A stretch of DNA of 64,000 nucleotides from positions 3,649,169 to 3,713,168 of the forward strand of contig CAIIXF020000010.1 of the NCBI GenBank assembly GCA_903813345.2, given 5' to 3'. Shown piece after piece: positions 33,620-46,334 of the stretch. The DNA comes from Owenia fusiformis. Lineage: Eukaryota > Annelida > Polychaeta > Sabellida > Oweniidae. The notes under the pieces are model-generated. The model saw only the letters and a program-made list of their open reading frames with translations, searched no databases and was not told the DNA's origin. A program made the translations under genes and the position numbers. The first letter of the stretch is position 1, and every line of letters starts with the position of its first letter.

Positions 33620-36450
33620 TTTTATTTAAAAAGAACAATCCATTTGGTGAAGTAAATTGGTGAATAAACTAAGCATAGAAGGTTTGATAATTGCCTCTAA
33701 CACTCGGACACTTACACACTTCTGGAGAAAAGAGGCACTTGGTTAGCCGGTTTAGTCAATCAAACAAATAGGTAATTAAATATAGTAAAGCTTAATCAAG
33801 GACAACAAACAAACAAACAAATAAACAATCAATCAATAAATAAACAAACAAACAAACATGGGTTGAACTGACCTGTCAGCTTATGTTTCTGCATTGCCAT
33901 TTGATGCTGACTTGACAAGGACAACAATGTATCTGATGACAGTGTTGACAGAATATACATCTACCTAACTGATCTTACAGGCCCTGCTGATGTAAATGTC
34001 CATATGGTGCGACAAATAAAGGCTCAGAGACATGCCGACATACGTTGCAATATTGCTCAGCTCCATCAACATATTTTACCATCGATATCAATAAAGGATG
34101 AATTATTATAATGGCAACACCCAAGCTCAATAAAGCAGTAAGTCGCCCGTATGTTTAAATGCTATATCAGCATGTCAGAAAGATATCAACGATTTTTGCT
34201 ATTTAACAAGAGTATCTATAAGAAAAAAAGAAAAATTGTTTAAAGTGAAAAAGTCGTTAAGAAAATTCTTGCTTGAATATGGCGTTTGGAAACATTCAAT
34301 ACCTTCGATTTTTAAAATATGACTGTTTTGATTAATCTTTAACCATAAAGTCTCTGTCGAAGCATGACATAGTTTTACCCTGTTTATTTCTACAAATCAT
34401 TCAGGCACCATTTTCTCATGAAAGATTTGCAAACAAGTTTTTCAGTGAGTAACAGGTCTGTCAACACTTTCATTAAAAAAACGTCAACTTTACATTACAG
34501 ATCGATTTTGCGATGATCAATACATAACTGTCTTATTTGAAAATAATATAACACCAGCGTTCCCTTTCTTTTATAAAATAGCAAATATTTGACAGCACAA
34601 AAACATTGACATCACTGCCCAATAAGCCATTGCATTTTACTTTTCTTGCGAATCGATAAGAAGAAACATACCTTATTTTTGTGTAGCTTAGTATTAGTAA
34701 GTGTGTATCAATCGACGATGCCCGCATTTGATTCCTTATACCATGTACATGTATACTATGTTGTTGCATACATTGATGATGGCATAAAGTCGTGAAACTA
34801 CACGATAATGTAACTAAAATACATGTACTACGTTACATTTGACATGCCTCCAAGTATTTACATAATCAAGAAACGAAATCAGAACTTCAGAAATACTTAT
34901 CAATAAAGTAAAATACTAGTTATATTTAGAGATATGTATACATTTATCAATTTCAGCCATTGCTATTTGAATTGTCCAGCGAATGTCCAACGAATAGCCA
35001 TGCAGTTTTCAATAAAGCACTTTTCTGTCTCAAGTTTTATTGCCTGTCTATTTTAATCTTTTTGCTGATGTCATATAAAACAAATAACCAAAAGCTACCG
35101 TAGAGTAAAACGGATGAACTTTTTCTCCATCACTTTCAAGTCTAGGATTTTTTTTGTTCAAAAAATGAGATAAAAAACCATCAAATTCAATTCACCATAA
35201 GTTTTTTAATTAAAGTTAACTTGAAACAATTTCGAGATTGCATTCTACATTCATATGGTCACAATATCAACCGAAACTTAAACTTGGGTTTATTTCTATC
35301 AATATCCAAAGGCTAATTGCACTGATTTATTGAGCTTGTGTGTCAAATCCTTCCACAAGATATAAATGCCCAAAAGTCAGAAGGCCATACGTGTTTTTCC
35401 CCATATTCCCTAATACGAATAATTATCTTGAGATAAAACTCTTGATTAAAAGCTCGAAGACATTCTTGAAAAGGGTACAGACAGTGAAAAATGTATTGCA
35501 AGATATTATAGAATTGTAGTATAGTATAATAGTATATTTATATTAAGTGAAAACGATTTTTCTTGGTGTGATTCATCTCATGTTTAGGAATTGATTGTCA
35601 TGCATATACGTACGTACGTACGCGTGAGTCACGAAAGGGGGAAATGCACAAACTCATCCTGATGTTTTTGAGATATTCATCGAGGTTAAGAAAATACTAT
35701 TTGACATTGATACAATGCAATACAAAGCAATACAATACATAATGCAATACAATACATATGTAATGCAATACATATTCACTTACCAAGCTAAGGTGCCAGT
35801 AGGTAGTACTCGGTTTCACCACCAGGTGGCTTATTCGGGTCAGATACTACGGCAGACCATACAATGTATCAGATAAAGCAACAAATAGTTCCCATTAACT
35901 CGAATTTTCAATAGATTTAGTGGATAAATGTTGATATAACCCTTTTGAAAATTGAAAATATGTCATTTAAAGAAAAAATTATAATACATGAACATATATA
36001 ATTTCACTGTTCACGATTTCATAATATGGGCTCATCTGACCTAAAAAAAATTAAAATTTCAAAGTTGTCATTAACAATTTTCAAAGCCACATTTTAGGTG
36101 TTTTATTTGACAGAAAATTTGGAATATTTGATGACTTATATCAGGATTATTTCCGCTTGTGTCTTGTCAATCGCAAAAAGTTGTTATTCAAAAAAAGGAA
36201 ATCAAATAATTTATCCAAGAACGATGTCAATTCATAAAAGCACTTTTATAAAGCGATTCAAAATGGCGCTCAGATATGTACTATTGATGATCAGCTCTAG
36301 GGGTTTTACATTTGCATTCTAATACGTGTACATCTAAAGTTATTCAATGAGCGAATTCATAGAATCGTGATGAGAAGAAATATAATGATGAAGTATATTC
36401 AAGATGAGATTTCCATCAAACATTTAATCAGCACTATAACGTGATATTCT
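33620..36450. other. AT-rich intergenic stretch, no gene seen
   Basis: Contains simple repeats only: CAAA/CAAT runs near 33805-33858, TACG tandem near 35610-35624, and AATACAATGC-type repeats near 35708-35772. TTTCACCACCAGGTGGCT at 35813 is related to 56148. Confidence 0.4.
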
Positions 36451-36452
36451 CC

Positions 36453-37308
36453 TACACTCCCCTCCATAAGTTTAGCAACCTTAGCTCCCCCATTGAACTA
36501 TGTGTTAAAGCCTCTTTACCTTTGAATTCTTTATTTACTTAACCTGCGATGAAAATACTTATACTATTGATGGAAACGTACATGTACTATGACTTTTCTT
36601 ATTCCTCAATTACAATAGGTCGCAAATTGATGATAAATTTGATGAATTTTTGAAAATCGACATTCCCATGTTAACCAATGGGAAATGGTAGGTTTGTCAC
36701 AAGTCATATGGCAGAATATCCATTCATCCATCCATCCGAGTCCCTGCAAAAATACAAGTTATGCTGGCAATTAATTTGCTAACTTTATTTGACAAATAAT
36801 TGATACGTTTCTTCAGGTTCAACAAACTTATAGGTCTTTAAAGTCAAAATTGTTTTTCAAAAAACCTCTCCCATTGAAATAACACAGGAGGCGAAAAATG
36901 ATTTTCAAAAATGACTTTGAAGCTCTGTAACTTTAGTATTCAGCAAGTAAACTAAACAATTCAATTTTCTATATAAATATAGTTTTTGCTAAATCGTTTA
37001 CTGAATAGATATCCTGATTTCTGATTTGCCCCGAACCCACCATTTCCTATTGGTTAACATTGGAATGACGATTTTCAAAAATTCATCAAATTTATCATCA
37101 ATTTTCGACCTATTGTAATTGTGGAATAAAGCTGAGAAAAATTTGGAGTTATTGAAAATAAAGTCAAATTACGTTTCCATTAATAGTATAAATAATTTCA
37201 TCGCAGGTTAAGTAAATAAAAAATTCAAAGGTAAAGAGGCTTTAACACGTAGTTCAATGGGGGGGGGGGGGGGGCGCTAAGGTTGACAAACATATGGAGG
37301 GGAGTGTA
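36453..37308. mobile_element. ~856 bp almost fully palindromic element
   Basis: TACACTCCCCTCCATAAGTT at the left and the inverse at the right (ATATGGAGGGGAGTGTA). The arms stay complementary through AAGCCTCTTTACCTTTGAAT, TTACTTAACCTGCGATGAAA, ATTACAATAGGTCG and ATTTGATGAATTTTTGAAAA. A likely TA target duplication is present. A 14+ G run sits in the right arm (37260-37274). Confidence 0.75.
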
Positions 37309-37464
37309 TATCTAAGCAAATTTAAAATAAATCCAATTGGCGGTTTTCTTGGAATCGTGATAGACAGAAATATAAATTCATGTATAGAAACGTTAAAGAA
37401 TGATACAAAAAGGTTGCCCTTAGTTTCTGTGTAATTTACATGTAATTTCACTGCGGGTTTTATG

Positions 37465-37950
37465 AACCGACAACGTGTAATGATCCTCAATAGCAAGTTA
37501 CAGCTCAACTGCGTTGATCAAGTCTTGGAGGCTCAGGTATAGAGCTTTGGACTCTGGAATGGAAGTCATTGCAGAGATGTCATAAGGCTATAGACACCTC
37601 AAAATAAATAAATATCTATAACAACGTTCTTGTCTAAAATCAAACTTATATTCCTTAGTTCTTATAGGATGATATTGCACATTTCTAATCAACACTTCAC
37701 TGTTAGTACCTCGGTGTATCGACTCTAACGTCCAAGTCCATCCAATGACCTTTGGTTATATGCAAAAACAATGGTGTAATGATTACCCTCGATGGCAAGT
37801 AGGGGTAGAGTTTCGGACTCTGGATTGGAAGGTCCTGGGATATATTCTCGCACAGGGCACTTTCATGTCCAGCAATGTTTGCACTTCTCAAGAGGCGCCC
37901 TTGAGCCGTAACCAACGCATGTCAAATGATTTTGGTAACAAAGACAATAT
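37465..37950 (+). repeat. Two related SINE-like segments (tentative)
   Basis: Two segments (~37470-37590 and ~37770-37950) share GTGTAATGAT, then TAGAG.TT.GGACTCTGGA.TGGAAG. The A-box/B-box-like spacing resembles a tRNA-derived SINE head. The match to a tRNA is weak and no poly-A tail was found. Confidence 0.3.
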
Positions 37951-39413
37951 CCCAGATGCAAGTGGAAATAATCTTGATTTAGTTCATTAAAAATGCACTA
38001 TTCATTCAAACTGATATCATATTTGGAATCTACATGTAAAATTACATATAGAAATGTGGTTTTGCATCAACTATCCTTTCTTGAGTTGGGTAGATAATAT
38101 TTTCTCTTACTGGACATATTTTAATTTGTATACCTATCACATACATAAGGGTAATATGAAAAGCATCAAGTATACTATAAAGTCAACTAAAAAGTAGTTT
38201 AATTCGATGAAAACTAAAAAATATCGAAATTAACACTAACCGTCTGCGATTTTAGATTCGAAGGTTACGGCCGTTTACCTTCACTTGATACTGATCAGTG
38301 ATAATAGAGTTGAAGTCTATTAAAATCGGACCATTTCAGAGTATCCCTGCTGCACATTTTAGCACGACGGAATGTGACGTCGTTTTGGATTTCAGCATGC
38401 TTTTAGTTTCTGCAAACATGTTGCTGTGTTTGGAAAGAGATGGGTAATACTAGCCTGTAATTCATTTGGAGTGAAATAAAGATTTAAAGTTATCTGATAT
38501 CTACATGTAGAATTTTTGTTTCAAAACAAGGCTCGATTGCTTACCAGAATAAATAGTGTTTACACCTGGTCCAAAGCTAAACCTGAAATGCTGTACTGTT
38601 ACTTACAGTAGATGGGTAATATGCTAAAATCAGCTGATCGATGTATGCAGTTGCCTACTTGTACGCTCTAAGAGCACGAAAGGTCGGTCGTTGTAAACAG
38701 TTTGAATGTTAAAGCAACTTGTACTTAGTACTGAAGAGCAAACGGACTTGACATTTAAAATGTCGAAAACTGAATACCATAATATTGCACTGCTTTATAT
38801 TGTGATGCAAGTCATCTTAAAAACGATCTTTCTCTTTCTTCAGGTACTGTTGGCGACAGGTGTCATTGATTGCTTTTTGTTGAATTCTCATGGCTTATTC
38901 TACTTATCTGTTCATTACATTACAAGATAATCAGACTCAGGCATTTTCCAAGAATCTGATAAATCAAAAGCAATGTTTTTGTTTTGCTCAAAATCATGTA
39001 CCAAATACACCTGACCACTACCTCATAAATCAGTTTTTACAACCGTCTAATCAAAATAAGTTAGTTTACCAAAATATTTGGAATTGAATTATCTTTATTT
39101 TGTGTCAACGCACTATTTTTACCCACTCCACATATTGTGTACAGAGAAGGGAGAACCAATCTAAGCATTCATAAGTCGAATATTTCAGTTTTGTTATGAA
39201 TAATATTAGTTAACGTTGAAGGTACAGATACAGCAAAACCTGTCTAATCCGAACGCCTCGGTAACAAAATATCGAACATCGAAGCTACGGTTTTTATTTT
39301 TCCTTAATTCATACCTTGTAGGCAGAACTCTCACAACATGTTTATCAGTACGTGTATCAGCAACATACGTTTAAGAAAATGTACACATTTGCGAACAAAT
39401 AGTTTAGAAAACG

Positions 39414-39527
39414 ACAAAATCGTCGATTTAATTCCTCATTTAACTTACAGAAACGGTAGATCTGCATTTTTAACCCAAACTGTGTCTGTAACTTGAGTGA
39501 GGAATTAAATCGACGATTCTGTTGTCT
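39414..39527. repeat. Short inverted repeat
   Basis: CGACAAAATCGTCGATTTAA with TTCCTCATTTAACTTACAG is mirrored by GAGTGAGGAATTAAATCGAC and GATTCTGTTGTC. Stem ~35 bp, loop ~45 bp. Confidence 0.6.
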
Positions 39528-40907
39528 TCTGAGCTATTTTTCGCAAACATGTACCTTTTCTAAAACCTACGATACTGATACACGTTTTGTGGGAAAAAAC
39601 GTCGTGGGGATTTTACCTACAACGCGTGAAATAGGGAAGAAAGAAAATCGTACCTTCTCACCAGAGGATATACTAATTAGTCAGACAGGCACGTTTGTCA
39701 GCCTTATATACACGATATCAAATTTAAATATCCCTTTGTCTTCATGTTATTCCCCAAGCGTTGTAGCTTCTTACAAAACGTTGAAAGGCAGAATCGGATC
39801 TCTTGGGAATGACAAAACTGCAAGCGATGTACATGTACAATTGATCTACCAACGTATTGGTTACAGTCTAGTCATGTATAACATATCCCAACATATCCAC
39901 GTTGCAATTGGTGTGGATGTCTAAGTTTTAAAGTGCAAAAATGGTAGAAGCTGTGTTTAGATTCTCCCAAATAATGAATATGGTAACCATATTTATAAAA
40001 ATATGAATGCATTCTTGTAAAAATCTTTAGTATTCCCAAATAGTACTAAACATTTATGGGATTAAAGGAAAAAGACATAGCAAGGATAACGAGTTTGAAA
40101 CACATCTTGTCGAGAGTACTACAGTGTCAGATAGCTAGAGCTGATGCTACCTTTTACATAAAAATTAAAAGCAACTTACTTAGGCGTCGAATATGCTACA
40201 TCAAATCCACACCGTACACCCACTAGTAATTACGTAGCCATTATATGATGATAGCATCTGCGTTCAAAGTTTTCCACGTATATCTCCTATTATACCGGTG
40301 CTCAGTTTGTGATCAAGACTAGGCCTTGTCCTATTGTGTTGAAGTATACATTCTTATCAGGTGTTGATTAGCTTTAAGTGACTTTATTCTAATGTGTACG
40401 AATTATTCATGCACAAGTTCAGTAGTTTTAGTGGTCCTTCAAATGACAGCAGAGTAAAATAATTAGAAGACTATAAATTTAAGGTTCTAGCATATATTTT
40501 TGTTACCAAGGTCCAGGTGTGAGTCTCAGCTGATAAGAGTGATAGAATATATACAGTTAAGCTAACTAAACATGTATGTGTAACTTGAACGTAAAGCTGT
40601 AAATTCACCTTTGATGCAGGGAACATATGCCCACCGTATATCACACAAGACTGATGCCACGATCTCACTATCGTATTCGTTTAATCTAGTTCGTTTGAAC
40701 GATTGCAGTATATATATCAAATACAGAAAGATATCATACACAGATATCATGTAGAATTAGAGCTGACTTTGTCCTTTACCGAATTATCTACTTTTGCTGA
40801 TAAACAAATTTACAATTTAAACGTTTAAGAAAGATAGCGACTGTGTCTATTGGCCTTCATACATGTATAGACTAATCTGTATTCCATAAGAAATGTTCTT
40901 AAAGGCC

Positions 40908-41304
40908 CATTCAAACATGACCGTGCTCTATTCGAATTTCTCAACCAATCAGAATGCAGCATAGCCAATATAGAACGTTCTCTAATTCTCCATAGATGCA
41001 CGACCATGCTCTATTCAATCTGCAATTTGCATTGTTTTGAGTGACGTCACATCTCAGCTGCACATCTGGGACTCTGTCCGGGGATAGCTGTTCCTTCATG
41101 CCCGTTCCACAGACACGGCTTTTACTGATTTTTATGTTTGAATCGGAATAAATAATGATAGGCCATTCAATATGGTGAAATTCAGCACTCGTTGGACAGA
41201 ATGTTAGTACAAATGCACTCACCTTCGGTTCGTGCTTTTTACAACATTCTGTCAAACTCGTGCTGAATTTCACCATATTGAATGGCCTATCATTATTTAT
41301 TCCT
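40908..41304. repeat. Dispersed repeat with strong hairpin (copy 1)
   Basis: Near-identical to 45713-46095. Contains TTCAAACATGACCGTGCTCT, AACCAATCAGAATGCAGCA and a TGACGTCA (CRE-like) site, then a ~60 bp-stem hairpin (41147-41304: AATAATGATAGGCCATTCAA ... TTGAATGGCCTATCATTATT). Confidence 0.78.
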
Positions 41305-41528
41305 TAAATACAGTTTCAAGTAAACCATTGTTTCATGCAAATAATACGTGTTGTCCTCATATATACAATACCCACTTATCCTACAATGAAAAGTATTAAA
41401 CAATGGTGAAAACTACCCAACATCTTGATATTAGCCAAAGCAAACAGAACATATTCTGGGGACGAACGTAGTAACACCTAGACTGCGCTTTTGAACCGCC
41501 CGCGATGCAAGTATATTGCATATACAAG

Positions 41529-42265
41529 TCGCACGAGACTGGGGACAATTAGCATAACATGGCGTCAAAATACCAAAACAAAACAATGGGCAGAAAAGGG
41601 CGCAGAGACTTATAACGTGAAAAACGACTAGCGTTACATTTTGTCAAGTTTAGTCAACCTAAAAATAAGATGCTTTATCCTTAATCCTGTTAAAATTCAC
41701 AGAGCAACAAGATCTCGAGGACAATATTTCTAAAATGTTTTTGATTTAAAAAAAAGTCAGTCAGGAAATCCACTCGGGGCGTTAGTAAAAATTGATATGT
41801 ATGGAATTTGTGGTAAAAATCGATGCGTTACATTTTTTCAAGTCTATAAAATCAGCTCCTATTTTGATATCTTTTGAAAAATAAAAAAATCTATTATTGT
41901 TTTGTAAAGGCCATGAAAATATTGTGGAGTTAATTTTGTTTTGAAATCAAACCTAAATTAGAAGGTTAAATAAAGGTAAACGTATTGCTTGTCTCCTTCG
42001 CCTTCAAAACCTTACACAATTTTGAAAATGTTAAAAGCGTTCATTTAAGACAATTTGAACTGTAGCAGTTATGCAATTGTGACGTCATAAATGCACATGT
42101 TCTATTGAATAACATGTGAAATAGTAAAATTCTGATCAGTATTTCAAAAGTAATCCCGATTTCAACGAACCGTGTAAGCGTGAAATGTTACGTCTTACCA
42201 TGGACTTCAAATCAAAATACGGTAGATCCCATCTAACTTTTCAAGGAAAAATAGCCCTTCTTTGA
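41529..42265 (-). repeat. Interspersed DNA repeat (copy 2)
   Basis: Reverse-complement copy of ~2305-3063. GTCGCACGAGACTGGGGACA marks one end, and TGACGTCATAAATGCACATG lies inside. No coding capacity. Confidence 0.6.
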
Positions 42266-42735
42266 GGTCTATATTACGATTCGAACATGAAACCTCACCA
42301 GAATATTGCAAAATTGTCAATTTCGATGTTCATTTCCACTTTTTTCATTTCTACTTCAGGTTTTCCGTTTGGGTGTTTCAATTTGTTTACTGTCCTCCTG
42401 ACCCCGACTTAAGTTTTTTTATTGACATTTCGGCCTGTTTTATTGATTTCACGCATATATACTACATTGATAATTGTTGAAATTAATTCTATATTGCCCA
42501 GAATATAGACAGAAAATTTTGGCTCCCGACAATTTCTCCCTGAAATTTTGAACTTTGCAGACGAGAGGGGGATGTGAAAAGAACGGAACGGCCTAAACTG
42601 ACCAATGAAAACACTTTGTACTCAGAGCCGGGGCACTAATCTCGAATATAACCCAGCTGAAGCATAGACTTTCTTCACAGTTTATAGAAGGCGTGAATAC
42701 AGTCATGTTCGAATATTATTAAATAAGTTTTCCCC
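42260..42735. repeat. Repeat related to 33221-33430
   Basis: TATTACGATTCGAACATGAA at one end and TAGAAGGCGTGAATACAGTC plus ATGTTCGAATATTATTAAAT at the other match the 33.2 kb locus in inverse. Confidence 0.5.
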
Positions 42736-43329
42736 CTAGGAATTAAGAAAAAGAAAAATGAGCCCATGCGTTGCAAATTAAATGCTCACATGTTTCCAAC
42801 AAAAGCAGGTTATCCAAGCGCACATAAACCGCTAATTACTTAATACGCTGTGGCAATCTTGTCTGCTACTCGCGTGTGTCAACCACGCCGGCTTATTGCT
42901 AGTGCACTGCAATAAACCATAGTAGCTTTCAAAAGAATAATGTGAGTGTAGGTGCGCTGGGATAAGCTATTTTTGTTGAAAATACACGAGCATGTAATGA
43001 GGACTGCATGGCATATTGTTCTTTTAGTGATGCCTGGAGAGAAACCTCATTAAAATATTATGCAATTCACTAGCACCGCGGGCATACAGCATAATCCTCG
43101 TAAATCGCTTGCAAGAACTGTCCAAAATTCACACATAATATAACATTCATAAATATAAACTAATTATGACTTCCACGCGCATTTATGCAAATAGCTGTAG
43201 GATTTCTTCAGCGTTGGATAGCTTCAGTCAGCCATATATGTTAGATCTGACCAAGGCTTTAGTTAAGCTTATTAATGTCCTGTTTAGAACCTTACTATTT
43301 AAAACATTCTAGTTAAAATACTCTCCGAT

Positions 43330-45000
43330 GTGAATATACTGTGATACGGGTGAATATGCCAAACTCATCTGTGGTATATGGCATATGCCGCAGGTGAGTA
43401 TGCCATATTCCGCAGTGAATATGTGATACATCGATTTCAGTGAATGTAAGTGTGTGTAAGATAATAAGCGAAAGAGCACAAAGAGGTCACCATATAAGTC
43501 AATTAATAGGACCTCTTACTAGTTCATGGTATGAAATCTCTAGGACGTCTAATAAAGGAGCTGGTAGCACACTATAGTGCAGCGATAATTGACCTAACAT
43601 TAACATACCTAAATATATTCCCTAATAATTTTTTATTATAACCGTTTAATATACTTCCGGCTTTTAGGCTGAATTATGCCTGCCATTAACAGAGGTCAAA
43701 AAATTACCAAAAAATAAATCCCAATTTTTCACAATTTGGAGTACACTATGCAACAGAAAATAATATAAAATGATTTTAAATATATGATTTAGGTTTCTAA
43801 GACATAAGTTTGAGGTTATTTTTCTAATCAATACCAAAACATTAATATGTAACTAGTGTATCGACGTGTTGTATTGTTTCTCAGGTATTAATAAGATAAT
43901 GCTACAAATGAATCAGTTTTATATTAGAATGACAAATGCTTAAATTATGCTAGGTTTTCACAAAATGGGTCTCAATACGTTTTGAGATATGGACTTTTAT
44001 TCAGCGGTGAACATTATCAATAAAGGAGGGTCCATTGCTCTTCCTTGACTAATTCGGACTACAGCTAAAATTCTATTTCTCGTAGTTAGATATAGCTCAG
44101 TTGCTTATAAAACAACCATCAAGGCTTGGTCGAATTCATGAATAATTGAGAAAATTCGTTATCATTATCTTCCTTAAATTTGATTATATCCAGCGGTAAG
44201 AATTGTAAGGCGTTCAATTACATACGACTCTAATTGAATTTTAGACATGCCCTTGGAATATATGAACATTCCAATACCTCTGTAACATTTCATTAGATAT
44301 AAATCTTACATAGTTGTTATTGTTTTATAAAACATGAACAATAATTTGTTGTTTGACCCCTTGCGATTATATGGAAGAATTCTGGTAATAAAATGTTTTA
44401 AATGGTAAGAAATTTAATATGTTCACAATCATAAATTACCCAAATATTCGACACATTTTTGTTGAATCTGGTTGGTTCAAATTTGAAAAATCAAACAAAA
44501 TCTGAAAAATAAACTTGCGTAATCACACTAATTAAACACATATTTTTATTTTCTGCTTCTGCTTTTTCTGATACTTCTGCATTAGTTGATATATTCAATG
44601 CACTGTACTGTTGATTCAGTAATCATTATAATTATTTATAAACTTTTACCCGTTCCTTCAATCGATGCAATTGACATTGGTTAGTGAATATGCCATATAC
44701 CGTAGGTGAATCTGTCATACACCAATGGTACCTGTATTGATTGTTTTATGTATGTTTTACTCGCAAATACACACTTAAAGGAAACATTATTACGCAAAAT
44801 CTTTCTTAATAATTCATATATTAGTTCTCGAAGCGCTAACAATATGAATTGGTAATTCAGTGTAATTCTACATTTAGGGTCTATTCTTTTGACAAATCAA
44901 ATCGAGACTTCTGTATCACGTTTTCACCTGCAGTATATGGGATACTCCTTAGGTGAGTATGACATTTCCGCAAGTGAGTATGACATTCAGTATGTGCTCG
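43330..45000. repeat. Region bounded by GTGAATATGCCATATACC-type motifs
   Basis: Short ~20 bp motifs (GTGA[AG]TATG.CATAT..CG) occur at 43350-43440, 44676-44722 and 44930-44995, mostly in mixed orientations. A partial copy of the 10849 MITE family lies at 43520-43570. No ORF. It may be one ~1.65 kb element with subterminal repeats. Confidence 0.4.
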
Positions 45001-45014
45001 ACCGAGAGAGTGAT

Positions 45015-45185
45015 TAAGAATTTTGAATTATTTCAAAATTTGAGGTGGTCATAACGAAGTAACTAATTACTTTAGACATATTTCCCGACCACAGCCAGAT
45101 TCAGCCTGTTTATGACTTTTTGTAAGACTGGAAAGAACGGTTGAGAACAAGTTTGTTGTGATAGCGGGGTTGACACCTCCCTATT
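45015..45185. repeat. Fragment of the GGTGTGATAG palindromic family
   Basis: GAATTTTGAATTATTTCAAA, TTTAGACATATTTCCCGACC and a degenerate TTGTTGTGATAGCGGGG terminus match the right ends of the 30.7 and 46.3 kb elements. Confidence 0.55.
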
Positions 45186-45712
45186 AGGGTCGAAGTACGG
45201 CAGTGAGAACTAGTGTTAAATCCCCTCTTAGCCTGATTGAAGTTATACCCAGTTTGTTGCTATCTCTCATCAGTCGATCATCAATCACGTCCCACTGGAC
45301 AACGTAGTAATACCACACCGGAATAGCCTGACAACGGTGTAAAGTCAGATACCGTTGTCGCAAATGTCGGACAGAACCGTCGCTTCAATTAGATTTTCAT
45401 GAACTGTATGTTTAATAGAGCACCTAAAACAAGGGCTTATTTAATACCCGGGGCTTAGTTGTGTACCAAACGAAACGAGAAACGACAGGACATCCGGGGC
45501 TTTGTTTGGTCTTCATTAGACAATGTTGTATAGAGGGGTAGGTTTTCTCAGACCAAGGTACCTTTTTCTGTACCGCTTGCGGTTATTTTACTCTATGGCA
45601 ATGCAATCCGTTCAAATCATTAGCTACATAATTGATAAACTTAAATATATGACATGTAAAAAAGGGTTTAGTTGAATGCCCATGTTGATACGAACAGAAT
45701 AAACAGGAAATT

Positions 45713-46095
45713 CAAACATGACCGTGCTCTATTCGAATTTCTCAACCAATCAGAATGCAGCATAGCCAATATAGAACGTTCTCTAATTCTCCATAGATGC
45801 ACGACCATGCTCTATTCAATCTGCAATTTGCATTGTTTTGAGTGACGTCACATCTCAGCTGCTTATCTGGGGCTCTGTCCGGGGATAGCATGCGTATTCT
45901 TCCTTCATGCCCGTTCCACAGACACGGCTTTTACTAATTTTTATGTTTGAATCGGAATAAATAATGATAGGTATGGTGAAATTCAGCACTTGTTGGACAG
46001 AATGTTAGTACAAATTCGGTTCGTGCTTTGTACAACATTCTGTCCAACTCGTGCTGAATTTCACCATATTGAATGGCCTATCATTATTTATTCCT
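45713..46095. repeat. Dispersed repeat with strong hairpin (copy 2)
   Basis: Direct duplicate of 40908-41304, ~95% alike by eye, with a small insertion near 45889 and deletions inside the hairpin. Confidence 0.78.
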
Positions 46096-46334
46096 TAAAT
46101 AAACTATAGAAAATATGTTACGTTATAAGGATATATTGTTTTTACTTAACAATCATCAACATGTGCTGACATATTCAGTTCTGGACTTTATGTCCAAGAG
46201 GGGGGGGGGGGGGTACACACATCGTCAGAATAAATTTTAAGTTCTCACACCCCATTATTTAATGAGCTACTTAAATCGGATGCGGTAAAAAAACGAACGC
46301 CAATTTATGTTCGCCTTTGCCTAAACTAACTGTG

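Noticed and set aside
33805-33858. CAAA/CAAT-rich run considered as a CRISPR-like or satellite array
   Set aside because: Simple-sequence microsatellite with no spacers. CRISPR is not expected in an animal genome.
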